Below are positions 43,937-52,810 of a stretch of 63,588 nt of DNA, in pieces (the stretch's first letter is position 1; every line of letters begins with the position of its first letter). The position numbers were made by a program, and so were the translations under genes. The DNA is from Bacteroidetes bacterium HGW-Bacteroidetes-2 (GTDB lineage Bacteria > Bacteroidota > Bacteroidia > Flavobacteriales > Flavobacteriaceae): assembly GCA_002842575.1 (NCBI GenBank), contig PHDJ01000012.1, forward strand, positions 1 to 63,588, read 5' to 3'. Under the pieces are notes generated by a model. That model saw only the letters and a program-made list of their open reading frames with translations. It did no database searches and was not told the DNA's origin.

Positions 43937-44512
43937 TTAAATGGTTTTCTTAGGTAGCCATTTAATTTCTTCTGCATTTACATCTTTTGACAATTTTCGT
44001 GCCAGTACAAAGAGATAGTCAGAAAGGCGGTTTAAGTAGATTAAAACGTGTTCTTCTACGGGTTCATTTTCATGTAAAAAACTGGTTTGTCGCTCTGCTC
44101 TGCGACATACACAACGGGCAATGTGACAGAATGACACGGTAGTGTGTCCTCCGGGTAAAACAAAATTTGTCAGGGCAGGAAGGGTGTCATTCATTCGGTC
44201 TATTTCATGTTCAAGTTGTGTAATATCTTCTTCTTCAATTTTAGGAATAGTAAGACGTTCTTTACCATTTTTTAAAATAGCTTTTTTAGGTTCGGTAGCT
44301 AATATGGCACCCGCAGTAAATAGTTTGTCTTGAATTTGGGTTAGAATTTCTTTCGATTTGGCATCTATATCCTGATCGCGAAGCAGGCCTATATATGAAT
44401 TAAGTTCGTCAATAGTGCCGTAGCTTTCAATGCGGATGTGATGTTTAGGAACTCTAGTTCCACCAAAGAGTGAAGTGGTTCCTTTATCGCCAGTTTTTGT
44501 ATATATTTTCAT
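43937..44512 (-). CDS. PduO-type cob(I)alamin adenosyltransferase
   Basis: This 191-residue protein transfers adenosine from ATP to cob(I)alamin. It has the family N-terminal TKTGDKGTTSLFGG (5-18), the DELNSYIGLLRD box, FVLPGGHTTVSFCHIARCVC, and RRAERQTSF with the end VNAEEIKWLPKK. The length is typical of PduO. No adenosylcobalamin-dependent enzyme gene is adjacent. Start is ATG at 44512; the 52-residue gene lies just before it. Confidence 0.92.
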   Translation of the reverse strand: MKIYTKTGDKGTTSLFGGTRVPKHHIRIESYGTIDELNSYIGLLRDQDIDAKSKEILTQIQDKLFTAGAILATEPKKAILKNGKERLTIPKIEEEDITQLEHEIDRMNDTLPALTNFVLPGGHTTVSFCHIARCVCRRAERQTSFLHENEPVEEHVLIYLNRLSDYLFVLARKLSKDVNAEEIKWLPKKTI

Positions 44513-44537
44513 TAATTAGAGGTAAGATATTGGCTTT

Positions 44538-44696
44538 CTATTCTTTTTCTTTTTCTTTTTTTCTTTCAATATAGCCTTTTCTAAAATTTCTATTTTTTTG
44601 CTGTGTTCGATTTTTTTTTAGTCTGTTGCTGTTCCAAAGAAAAAAAAACAGAAAAACCACGATAAGTACTATATATAAAAGCGTGTCTTTGTCCAT
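44538..44696 (-). CDS. 52-residue single-helix membrane protein
   Basis: A short frame not longer than 52 residues: MDKDTLLYIVLIVVFLFFFL, then WNSNRLKKNRTQQKNRNFRK and a very basic/acidic tail GYIERKKEKEKE. One hydrophobic helix (about 6-21) followed by a positively charged tail suggests N-out/C-in topology with the tail in the cytoplasm. It lies 25 nt upstream of the PduO-type gene on the same strand. Similar tiny proteins occur in related genomes, as I recall; the function is unknown. It is easily missed by gene finders. Confidence 0.6.
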   Translation of the reverse strand: MDKDTLLYIVLIVVFLFFFLWNSNRLKKNRTQQKNRNFRKGYIERKKEKEKE

Positions 44697-44771
44697 GTTT
44701 GTTTCTGGTATTGTTTTTTTAAATAAGGCAACACATTTTTACACCATGGGCTGCCTTAAACTTTCTATATT

Positions 44772-46937
44772 CTATTCTGCTGGCACAGGAAAACCTCTAT
44801 CGCGCATTAAAGCGTCTATTTTAGCATCTCTGCCTCTAAACAATTTATAAGCATCTGCAGGATCCATTGCGTTGCGAGGGGCAAATAGGTATTTTACTAG
44901 TCTTACGGAAAGGTCTTTATCATAAAATCCACCCGGTGCTTCTTGAAAGGCTTCAGCAGCATCGGAGGTAAGCACGTCTGCCCACAAATAGCCATAATAA
45001 GCAGTGGCATAACCTTCGCTTGAAAACACGTGTCCAAAATGTGGTGTGCGATGGCGCATCACTATTTCTTTAGGCATTTTTAGTTTTGCTAGGGTTTCTT
45101 TTTCAAATTCTTTAGGATTTATATTTGTTGGGTCGGTTGTATGGTATTTCATATCCATTAATGCAGAGGCTAAAAATTCGGTAGTGGCAAAGCCCTGATT
45201 GAAAGTGGATGCGTTTTTAATTTTTTCAACCAAAGCTGGCGGAATTACCTCGCCTGTTTTGTGGTGTTTTAAAAATTTATTTATTACTTCATCGGTGTAC
45301 AACCAACGTTCTAACAATTGCGATTGAAATTCAGTATAATCCCGAACACCACCATTAAGGGTGGGATACCTTACTTCGGAAGAAAGAAAATGCAGAGCAT
45401 GTCCAAATTCGTGGAAAAAAGTTTCTGCATCATCCCAAGAGATTAGAACAGATTCACTAGGAGCTGCCTTTACAAAATTAGAATTGTTTGAGGCTAAAAC
45501 GGTTTTTTTTCCATCAAAACTAGAGAAGCTTCGGTATTGTGTAGCCCAAGCACCGGAACGTTTTCCCTGACGGGCAAAAGGGTCTAAATAGTACACACCA
45601 ATGTGTTCGCCGGTGGTTAAATCGTTTACTTCCCAAACTTTTACATCCTCATGAAAAACAGGTACGCTGCCATCGGTGATGGGGGTAAATTTAAAATTAA
45701 ATAACCTTCCTGCGGTGTAAAAAATAGCGTCGGTGAGGTTGTTTAATTCTAGGTATTGTTTTACTTCGTCTGAGTCTAAATCGTATTTGTCTTTACGTAC
45801 TTTTTCAGCATAAAAACGATAGTCCCAAGGCTCTATCGTTATATTACTTCCTTCTGTGTTTGCGATGGCTTGCATGTCTGCTACTTCTTCTTCCACACGA
45901 GCTAGGGCAGCGGGCCAAACGGCTTCCATTAAATCCATTGCGTTTTTAGGGGTTTTTGCCATACGATCTTGCAAGCGCCATTCGGCAAAATTGGCATAAC
46001 CTAAAAGTTGCACGCGCTCGTGGCGTAGTTTTAATATTTGGGCTACGAGGTCATTATTGTCGTATTGATCGTTATTATCTCCACGAGAATAATAGGTTTT
46101 CCAAACTTTTTCGCGCAAATCTCTTTCTTCAGAATACGTTAAAAAAGGATCCATGGACGAACGGGTATTGGTTATAGCATATTCGCCATCTTTACCTTTA
46201 TCGGTTGCGGTTTTTGCAGCGGCACTTACAAACGATTGTGGAAGTCCTTTGAGTTGGTCTTTGTTTATGTAGGTTATATAGTTTTCTTCATCGGCAAGAA
46301 CGTTGTTAGAGAAGTTAGTATATAAGGTAGATAGTTCGCTGTTAATTTCGGCATACCGTTTTTTATCCACTTCGTTTAAATTAGCGCCATTCATTTCAAA
46401 CTCTTTGTAAGTTAGTTCCACCAATCGTTGTTGGTCAGCATCTAAGGGGTTTTTCAAGGAATTTTCATAAACGGTTTTGATTCGCTCAAACAGAGGTTTG
46501 TTTTGTGATATAGCAGAACGATAGTCGGCAATTTTAGGTGCTAATTCGTTTTGAATTTCCCTGAATTCCGGGGTAGACATATTACTGGTCCAAATACCAT
46601 AATAAGAAAAGGCTCTGTTTAGCGGTTCTCCGGCACGTTCCATGGCTGCTATGGTGTTTTCAAAGGTAGGAGTTTTGGTATTTGCTGTAATAGCGTCTAT
46701 TTCTTGTAAATGCAAAGTTATGCCCTCTTCTATAGCGGGTTTTACAAGGGTAATATCCATTTTGTCAAATGCGGGAGTGCCCTCATAAGGACCTGTCCAC
46801 GGTGCTAAAAGTAAATTGTCAGTCATTGCTAAGGAAATAGGTTTTTTGTTTTCGTCTTTACCGCAACTTACGATGAGTAGTAGGGTACTGAAGACTATTA
46901 TAATTTTTGAAGAAGTAAGCGTTTTGTAGTTTTTCAT
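44772..46937 (-). CDS. M3-family peptidyl-dipeptidase Dcp-like, lipoprotein
   Basis: This 721-residue zinc metallopeptidase has the M3 motif FFHEFGHALHF (HEFGH at 509-513), the upstream ETFFH and the later AFQEAPGGFYDKDL and MRDRGFP segments. A type II signal is present (MKNYKTLTSSKIIIVFSTLL, LIVSCGKD, lipobox VSCG). Therefore it is an outer-membrane or periplasmic lipid-anchored dipeptidase that trims short peptides. It is a single-gene unit; the region 46938-47456 upstream holds the tandem palindromic array and no gene. Confidence 0.92.
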   Translation of the reverse strand: MKNYKTLTSSKIIIVFSTLLLIVSCGKDENKKPISLAMTDNLLLAPWTGPYEGTPAFDKMDITLVKPAIEEGITLHLQEIDAITANTKTPTFENTIAAMERAGEPLNRAFSYYGIWTSNMSTPEFREIQNELAPKIADYRSAISQNKPLFERIKTVYENSLKNPLDADQQRLVELTYKEFEMNGANLNEVDKKRYAEINSELSTLYTNFSNNVLADEENYITYINKDQLKGLPQSFVSAAAKTATDKGKDGEYAITNTRSSMDPFLTYSEERDLREKVWKTYYSRGDNNDQYDNNDLVAQILKLRHERVQLLGYANFAEWRLQDRMAKTPKNAMDLMEAVWPAALARVEEEVADMQAIANTEGSNITIEPWDYRFYAEKVRKDKYDLDSDEVKQYLELNNLTDAIFYTAGRLFNFKFTPITDGSVPVFHEDVKVWEVNDLTTGEHIGVYYLDPFARQGKRSGAWATQYRSFSSFDGKKTVLASNNSNFVKAAPSESVLISWDDAETFFHEFGHALHFLSSEVRYPTLNGGVRDYTEFQSQLLERWLYTDEVINKFLKHHKTGEVIPPALVEKIKNASTFNQGFATTEFLASALMDMKYHTTDPTNINPKEFEKETLAKLKMPKEIVMRHRTPHFGHVFSSEGYATAYYGYLWADVLTSDAAEAFQEAPGGFYDKDLSVRLVKYLFAPRNAMDPADAYKLFRGRDAKIDALMRDRGFPVPAE

Positions 46938-47099
46938 GACTTATACATTTCAATTCATACTAAAGAAGCAGCAATTTACGGATTTTTTTCATTGTTGTTC
47001 GGCGAAAATTAAAACAATTGTTTTGAATCTCTATAATTGCTTGGCTTATATGATATTTCGTCCCTATGAGATTGAAATAGAATTTACATAGCGAAATAT

Positions 47100-47287
47100 G
47101 ACCCCAGCGGGGTCAAATGTTTGTAGACAAAAGTTTGTAGACCCCAGCGGGGTCAAATGTTTGTAGACAAAAGTTTGTAGACCCCATCAGGATCAAATGT
47201 TTGTAGACAAAAGTTTGTAGACCCCAGCGGGGTCAAAAGTTTGTAGACAAAAGTTTGTAGACCCCAGCGGGGTCAAATGTTTGTAGG
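47100..47287. repeat. 40-bp tandem palindromic array (5 copies)
   Basis: Five units start at 47100, 47140, 47180, 47220 and 47260, exactly 40 bp apart. Each begins with the palindrome GACCCC-AGC-GGGGTC (third copy: GACCCCATCAGGATC), then CAAATGTTTGTAGACAAAAGTTTGTA-like spacer. The unit has no ORF and no variable spacer, so it is not a CRISPR. It occupies most of the 519-bp gap between lptB and the M3 peptidase. The rest, 46938-47099 and 47288-47456, shows only AT-rich sequence. Confidence 0.8.
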
Positions 47288-47456
47288 ATGTCTGATGGTT
47301 TAATGGAAATATAAACAAATTCAATATGGAATATAAAAACAAATATTTATTTCATTAGAAAGGATTGCAAATATTTACACATACAGGTTCTTTGGGTTTC
47401 AATTAATATATTATTTTATTACATAAAACATTGAAAACCTTTGTTTTAAAAGGGTA

Positions 47457-48197
47457 TTAAGAAAACAATTTTTTCTTTCGAAGCTCAAAGTTTTGCCCTA
47501 GGTACACTTTTCTAACCATTTCATCTTCCGCTAATTCTTCGGGAATACCATGTTTAAGGATGCTACCTTCAAACATCAAGTAGGTTCTATCTGTTATGGC
47601 AAGGGTTTCTTGCACATTATGGTCGGTAATGAGAATGCCGATGTTTTTGTTTTTTAATTGTGCTACAATGCGCTGAATATCTTCTACTGCTACAGGATCC
47701 ACACCCGCAAAGGGTTCGTCAAGAAGTATAAAATTGGGGCTAGTAGCTAAAGCTCGAGCAATTTCTGTTCGTCTTCTTTCACCTCCAGACAATAAATCGC
47801 CGCGGTGTTTTCTGATGTGGCTCAAACCGAATTCTTCAATTAAGGATTCCATTTTTGCCAGTTGTTCTTTTTTTGAAAGTTTGGTAAGTTGCAAAACGCT
47901 TAAAATATTTTCTTCGATACTTAGTTTTCTAAAAACAGAAGCTTCTTGTGCCAGATAGCCAATACCATTTTGGGCTCTTTTATACATTGGGTATTTGGTG
48001 ATTTCGGTGTTGTCAAGAAAAATTCTGCCATTGTTTGGTTTTATTAAACCAACAATCATATAGAATGAAGTTGTTTTTCCAGCACCGTTAGGACCAAGAA
48101 GACCTACAATTTCTCCCCGATTTACCTCTAAATGGATGCCTTTAACAACTTCTAGACCTTTATATGATTTTACTAAATTTTCAGCTCTTAATTTCAT
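47457..48197 (-). CDS. lptB: LPS export ABC ATPase LptB
   Basis: LptB drives lipopolysaccharide extraction from the inner membrane with LptFG. The 246-residue ATPase has Walker A GPNGAGKTT (35-43), the signature LSGGERRRTEIARALA, Walker B ILLDEPFAGVDPVAV and the switch histidine ITDHNVQE. The phrases VVKGIHLEVNRGEIVGLLG and KRAQNGIGYLAQEASVFRKL are diagnostic of the LptB subfamily. It is last in a kdsD-tatC-AhpD-like-lptB order, a fitting LPS cluster, with a 70-nt gap before it. Confidence 0.94.
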   Translation of the reverse strand: MKLRAENLVKSYKGLEVVKGIHLEVNRGEIVGLLGPNGAGKTTSFYMIVGLIKPNNGRIFLDNTEITKYPMYKRAQNGIGYLAQEASVFRKLSIEENILSVLQLTKLSKKEQLAKMESLIEEFGLSHIRKHRGDLLSGGERRRTEIARALATSPNFILLDEPFAGVDPVAVEDIQRIVAQLKNKNIGILITDHNVQETLAITDRTYLMFEGSILKHGIPEELAEDEMVRKVYLGQNFELRKKKLFS

Positions 48198-48267
48198 GGT
48201 AATGGAATTTAAAATGCAAGGTTTTGGGCACTAAATTTTTAGTTAAATCTACTAAAAAAAATAGGAT

Positions 48268-48618
48268 TTAACTTTGATTTTCCAACGCTTCCCAAAATTC
48301 ATAGGCTCTGCGCAAATGTGGTACAACTATGGTGCCACCAACTAGGGTTGCGATACCAAGTGCTTCCATCACTTCTTCTTTTGAAACCCCATTTTTATGG
48401 GAAGTTTCTAAATGGTATTTCACACAATCGTCACAACGCAAAACGGCAGATGCCACTAAGCCAAGTAATTCTTTTGTTTTTACATCGAGAGCACCTTCCA
48501 TATAGGCATTGGTATCGAGGTTAAAGATACGTTTTATCAATTTATTGGAATCGGCGAGAAGTTTTTCGTTCATCTTTTCGCGATAGGCGTTGAATTCTTC
48601 TACTGGATTATTTGGCAT
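48268..48618 (-). CDS. AhpD-like (carboxymuconolactone decarboxylase family) protein
   Basis: This 116-residue protein has the active-site CDDC (C62 and C65) followed by VKYHLETSHKNGVSKEEVME, the CxxC-VxxH pattern of AhpD-type peroxidase/disulfide reductases. The helical fold and length match the carboxymuconolactone decarboxylase superfamily. A decarboxylase role is unlikely; a redox role is favoured. It overlaps tatC by 11 nt (48608-48618), so the two are co-translated. Confidence 0.85.
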   Translation of the reverse strand: MPNNPVEEFNAYREKMNEKLLADSNKLIKRIFNLDTNAYMEGALDVKTKELLGLVASAVLRCDDCVKYHLETSHKNGVSKEEVMEALGIATLVGGTIVVPHLRRAYEFWEALENQS

Positions 48619-49444
48619 TTGCTTTTAGTTTTCTTTTTTGGTTACGCACAACTATTTTAGAAATCAGGATGCTCACTTCATATAGTATTAAAATAGGAAT
48701 TGCCACAATAATTTGGCTTACAATATCTGGTGGGGTAATAATGGCAGAAAGGATGAGCACCACCACTAAACTCATTTTACGATATTTTTTGAGAATTTCA
48801 GGAGTAACAATCCCAATTTTAGTAAGGAAATAAATAATGATGGGCAGTTCAAAAATCAATCCAGAGGCTATAACAGAAGAGCGAACTAATCCTATATAGC
48901 TGCTTAAATCGAAGTCATTAAATACTTCGCCACTCACTTGATAACTACCTAAAAAATTGATAGAAAGAGGTGTAATGACATAGTATCCAAAAAGGACACC
49001 TGTAAAAAACAGCAGCGAGGATATAAAGATAAATCCTCTAGCGGTACTGCGTTCATTTTCCATCATACCGGGACTTATAAATTTCCAAAATTCATAAATA
49101 ACATAGGGAAAAGAAACCACAAAACCTGCGGTAATAGATGTCCAAATATGAGCAGAAAATTGACCTGCCATCAACCTGCTTTGCACCCTAAATGGGAGTT
49201 CCTCAAAACAAAAGCTATCTTGCAACCCGATATAATGTGCAATATCACAAAGTATGCGGTAAGTAATAAAGTTGCCTTTTTTTGGACCAAAGATGATGGT
49301 GTCAAAGATAAAATCTTTTGCAAAAAATGCTGCGGTACCCACGATAACAACACTTAATGTAGCACGTATAAGGTGCCAGCGCAAGTCTTCTAAGTGGTCT
49401 AAGAAAGACATTTCTTTATTGAGGTCTTTTTTTTTTCCTAACAT
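48608..49444 (-). CDS. tatC: Sec-independent translocase subunit TatC
   Basis: TatC is the core receptor of the twin-arginine translocase. The 278-residue protein has six hydrophobic segments and the conserved MSFLDHLEDLRWHLIRA start, FWKFISPGM (P-loop-like) and FGYYVITPLSINFLG; the first cytoplasmic loop carries the Glu/Arg core. It begins one base before the end of kdsD. TatA/B are not found in this window, as usual for Bacteroidota where they lie elsewhere. Confidence 0.94.
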   Translation of the reverse strand: MLGKKKDLNKEMSFLDHLEDLRWHLIRATLSVVIVGTAAFFAKDFIFDTIIFGPKKGNFITYRILCDIAHYIGLQDSFCFEELPFRVQSRLMAGQFSAHIWTSITAGFVVSFPYVIYEFWKFISPGMMENERSTARGFIFISSLLFFTGVLFGYYVITPLSINFLGSYQVSGEVFNDFDLSSYIGLVRSSVIASGLIFELPIIIYFLTKIGIVTPEILKKYRKMSLVVVLILSAIITPPDIVSQIIVAIPILILYEVSILISKIVVRNQKRKLKANAK

Positions 49445-50409
49445 TAGATAATGCCTTCTTTAATAAGGTTATGTAAATGGATAACGCCTTCATAGGTATG
49501 GTTATTTTCAACCAGTAGTTGTGTTATTCCGTTAGCGTCCATCATTTCCATAGCCTGAATTGCCATAGCGTCACCCGCTATGCGTTTCGGATTTTTTGTC
49601 ATAATATCTTTGGCTTTTAAACCTGCTATGGTATTGGTTTTAGTAAGCATCCTTCGCAAATCGCCATCGGTAATAATTCCAATTATTTTATGGTTTTCCA
49701 CAACCGCAGTTACCCCAAGCATTTTTTCAGATATTTCAATAATAACATTTTTAATATCTGCATCGGGCGGTACCATTGGTTTTAAGTTGGTACTGCTTAA
49801 ATCGCTTACGCGAAGGTATAGTTGTTTGCCAAGAGAGCCACCTGGATGAAACCTAGCAAAATCTTTACTTGAAAAGCCTCTTAAATCCAATAAACATACC
49901 GCAAAGGCATCGCCTATAACTAATTGTGCTGTGGTACTTGTTGTGGGTGCTAGGTTGTTTGGGCAGGCTTCTTTTTCTACAAAGGCATTTAAAACATAAT
50001 CGGCATGTATACCAAGGAAGGATTCTATGTTAGAGGTGATGGCGATTAGTTTATTACCCATGGATTTTATCAAAGGCACTAGCACTTTTATTTCTGGAGT
50101 ATTTCCGCTTTTTGAAATGCAGATTACCACATCTTCGGGTTGGATTGTTCCTAAATCGCCATGAATTGCGTCAGCTGCATGCATAAAACCCGCAGGCGTT
50201 CCGGTTGAATTTAATGTAGCGACGATTTTTGTGGCAATATTTGCACTTTTTCCGATGCCTGTAATAATTACCCTACCTTTTGAGTGAAACACAAAATTCA
50301 CCGCATTAGCAAACTCATCGTCCACTAAACTAGCAAGATAGCCTATGGCTTTACTCTCTATTTCTATGGTTTGTTTAGCAAGAGAAATTATTTTTTGATT
50401 GTTTTGCAA
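49444..50409 (-). CDS. kdsD: Arabinose-5-phosphate isomerase KdsD
   Basis: KdsD interconverts ribulose-5-phosphate and arabinose-5-phosphate, the first step to Kdo. The 321-residue protein has an SIS domain (about 30-180; VIITGIGKSANIATKIVATL, ATLNSTGTPAGFMHAADAIH, CISKSGNTPEI) followed by two CBS repeats (about 205-321, including IGIITDGDLRRMLT and ANGITQLLVENNHTYEGVIH). The size and order match the KpsF/GutQ/KdsD group. It is next to tatC and near lptB, consistent with LPS synthesis, and connects functionally with the KdsB-KdnB fusion at 4026. Confidence 0.93.
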   Translation of the reverse strand: MQNNQKIISLAKQTIEIESKAIGYLASLVDDEFANAVNFVFHSKGRVIITGIGKSANIATKIVATLNSTGTPAGFMHAADAIHGDLGTIQPEDVVICISKSGNTPEIKVLVPLIKSMGNKLIAITSNIESFLGIHADYVLNAFVEKEACPNNLAPTTSTTAQLVIGDAFAVCLLDLRGFSSKDFARFHPGGSLGKQLYLRVSDLSSTNLKPMVPPDADIKNVIIEISEKMLGVTAVVENHKIIGIITDGDLRRMLTKTNTIAGLKAKDIMTKNPKRIAGDAMAIQAMEMMDANGITQLLVENNHTYEGVIHLHNLIKEGII

Positions 50410-50428
50410 AACTTAACATTATTTTTGG

Positions 50429-50472
50429 TTTGTACGTTCTTTTTTAATCACTATATTTAGACTGCAAATGTA
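50429..50472. promoter_or_regulatory. Divergent promoter region of recQ and kdsD
   Basis: Plus strand: TTTG (50429-50432), 19-bp spacer, TATATTTA (50452-50459, one mismatch), leading to the recQ GTG at 50493. Minus strand: TACATTTG (50472-50465), an exact -7 box for kdsD at 50409, without a clear -33. Confidence 0.45.
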
Positions 50473-50492
50473 TATAAAATAATTATAGTATA

Positions 50493-52685
50493 GTGAGCGA
50501 AATTGACATACACGCAGCCCTTAAAAAGCATTTTGGGTTTAGTAAATTTATAGGACTGCAAGAAGAGGTAATTCGTAGCGTTGTTCAAAGACAAAACACC
50601 TTCGTTATCATGCCTACAGGCGGCGGAAAATCATTGTGCTACCAGCTACCAGCACTAATCACAGAAGGCACAGCTATTGTTGTTTCTCCCCTAATTGCAT
50701 TGATGAAAAATCAAGTAGATGCCCTAAGGGGTATATCTTCAGAACATGGTATTGCCCATGTATTGAATTCTTCTTTGAATAAAACAGAAGTGAAACAGGT
50801 GAAAAGCGATATAATGAGTGGCATTACCAAGCTGCTTTATGTAGCACCAGAATCGCTTACCAAAGAAGAGAATGTTGCGTTTCTGCGCAGTGTTCCTGTT
50901 TCTTTTATGGCAATTGATGAGGCGCATTGTATTAGTGAATGGGGTCATGATTTCCGTCCAGAATACCGAAATTTAAAATCCATTATCCATCGTATAGGCG
51001 AAGACATTCCTATTATAGGATTGACGGCAACGGCTACCCCAAAAGTGCAGGAAGATATTCTTAAAAACCTGAATATGCAGAATGCAAACACCTTTAAGGC
51101 ATCGTTTAACCGGCCCAATTTATATTATGAAATACGCCCAAAAACCAAAAATGTAGATGCTGATATCATTCGCTTTATCAAGCAGAATGATGGCAAAAGT
51201 GGCATTGTTTATTGTTTAAGCAGAAAGCGAGTAGAAGAACTTTCGCAAACGCTTCAGGTAAATGGTATTAATGCGGTACCTTATCATGCAGGATTAGATC
51301 CAAAAACCAGAGTGCGGCATCAAGATATGTTTTTAATGGAAGATGCTGATGTGGTTGTGGCAACCATCGCTTTTGGAATGGGAATTGACAAACCCGATGT
51401 TCGATTTGTCATACACCATGATATTCCCAAAAGTATCGAAAGTTATTATCAGGAAACCGGACGAGCGGGAAGAGATGGTGGTGAAGGGCATTGTTTGGCA
51501 TTTTATTCCTATAAAGATATAGAAAAATTAGAAAAATTTATGAGTGGCAAGCCTGTGGCTGAACAAGAAATTGGTCAGGCACTCTTGCAAGAAGTAGTCG
51601 CCTTTGCTGAAACTTCTATTTCGCGCCGAAAGTTTATCCTGCATTATTTTGGAGAGGAATTTGACAACGCCACTGGCGAGGGTGGTGACATGGATGATAA
51701 TATGCGCAATCCCAAAAAGCAACACGAAGCGCAAAATGAAGTGATCACCCTTTTAAAAGTAATTAAAGAAAGTAACCAACAGTACAAATCCAAGACCATT
51801 GTACAAATCCTAATCGGAAAGATAAATGCTTTAATTACCTCGCATCGCATTGATACGCAAACTTTTTTTGGCAGTGGTAAAGGAAAAGATGCCGCCTATT
51901 GGATGGCATTGTTGCGTCAAGTATTGGTTACCGGAATGCTTTCCAAAGATATAGAAACCTATGGGGTAATAAAACTCACCAAAATGGGAGAAGCATTTTT
52001 AAAGAAACCGGTTTCATTTATGATGACCGAAGATCATTCCTATAAAGATGCCAATGACGATGTGCTGGAAACTGCACAAAAAGGAGGTGCAGTAGCCGAT
52101 GAACACCTCTTTAAATTATTAAAAGAAGAGCGAAAAAAAGTGGCACATAAACTTAGTTTGCCACCATTTGTGATTTTTCAAGACCCTTCCTTGGAAGATA
52201 TGTCGCTTAAATATCCTTCTTCACTGGAGGAACTTGCCAATGTACATGGCGTAGGTGAAGGGAAAGCCAAAAAATACGGCAAAAGTTTTATCGACCTTAT
52301 TAATAGGTTTGTAGAAGAAAATGACATTGAGCGTCCCGATGATTTGATTGTAAAAACCACAGGTACTAACAGTGCCTTAAAACTATACATCATTCAAAAT
52401 GTAGATAGAAAATTACCATTAGATGATATTGCTTCCGCAAAAGGGCTTTCTATGGACGAGTTTATCAAAGAAATGGAAGCCATTGTTTTTAGTGGCACCA
52501 AACTAAATATAGACTATTGGCTAGACGAAATTCTGGATGAAGAACAGCAAGAAGAAATTTATGATTATTTTTTAGAAGCCCAAACCGATAAAATCGAACA
52601 AGCTATGGACGATTTTGATGGCGAATATGAAGAAGAAGAACTCCGGTTGTACCGTATCAAGTTTATAAGTGAAGTAGGTAATTAG
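50493..52685 (+). CDS. recQ: ATP-dependent DNA helicase RecQ, zinc-cysteine-less
   Basis: This 730-residue SF2 helicase has Walker A PTGGGKS (41-47), DEAH box IDEAHCISEWGHDFRPEYR (141-159), TATATPKVQEDI, and the helicase C-terminal YYQETGRAGRDG. After the helicase core, RRKFILHYFGEEFDNATGEG (about 378-397) occupies the RecQ zinc-binding site, but the Cys residues of the usual CRR..YFGE..CxxCDxC are replaced. A winged-helix/HRDC region follows (LSLPPFVIFQDPSLEDMSLK, ELANVHGVGEGKAKKYGKSF). The GTG start is preferred, since no earlier in-frame ATG is suitable. An ordinary DNA repair helicase in role. Confidence 0.92.
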   Translation: MSEIDIHAALKKHFGFSKFIGLQEEVIRSVVQRQNTFVIMPTGGGKSLCYQLPALITEGTAIVVSPLIALMKNQVDALRGISSEHGIAHVLNSSLNKTEVKQVKSDIMSGITKLLYVAPESLTKEENVAFLRSVPVSFMAIDEAHCISEWGHDFRPEYRNLKSIIHRIGEDIPIIGLTATATPKVQEDILKNLNMQNANTFKASFNRPNLYYEIRPKTKNVDADIIRFIKQNDGKSGIVYCLSRKRVEELSQTLQVNGINAVPYHAGLDPKTRVRHQDMFLMEDADVVVATIAFGMGIDKPDVRFVIHHDIPKSIESYYQETGRAGRDGGEGHCLAFYSYKDIEKLEKFMSGKPVAEQEIGQALLQEVVAFAETSISRRKFILHYFGEEFDNATGEGGDMDDNMRNPKKQHEAQNEVITLLKVIKESNQQYKSKTIVQILIGKINALITSHRIDTQTFFGSGKGKDAAYWMALLRQVLVTGMLSKDIETYGVIKLTKMGEAFLKKPVSFMMTEDHSYKDANDDVLETAQKGGAVADEHLFKLLKEERKKVAHKLSLPPFVIFQDPSLEDMSLKYPSSLEELANVHGVGEGKAKKYGKSFIDLINRFVEENDIERPDDLIVKTTGTNSALKLYIIQNVDRKLPLDDIASAKGLSMDEFIKEMEAIVFSGTKLNIDYWLDEILDEEQQEEIYDYFLEAQTDKIEQAMDDFDGEYEEEELRLYRIKFISEVGN

Positions 52686-52686
52686 A

Positions 52687-52740
52687 TACATTTGCCCAGC
52701 ACCGACGGCCTAGAATACACTCAGCCGCTGGGCAAATGTA
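52687..52740. repeat. Perfect 14-bp inverted repeat after recQ
   Basis: TACATTTGCCCAGC (52687-52700) and GCTGGGCAAATGTA (52727-52740) are exact inverted copies enclosing 26 nt. It starts just after the recQ stop. There is no T-run, so it is not a typical intrinsic terminator; it could be a stable 3' hairpin or a solitary palindromic element. Confidence 0.7.
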
Positions 52741-52810
52741 CAATTTTCTTTCTATCCAATTTTCTTTCTAGTTTTCTTATCAATTTAACATTTTTTTATA
52801 TTCGTTTAGT

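Noticed and set aside
47100-47287. CRISPR array
   Set aside because: The unit is a contiguous 40-bp tandem repeat with no variable spacers, and no cas genes are nearby.
47100-47287. Coding repeat protein
   Set aside because: A 40-bp period is not a multiple of three, so no frame gives a repeating peptide.
52687-52740. Intrinsic terminator of recQ
   Set aside because: The stem is perfect but the loop is 26 nt and no T-run follows, so it is listed as an inverted repeat only.
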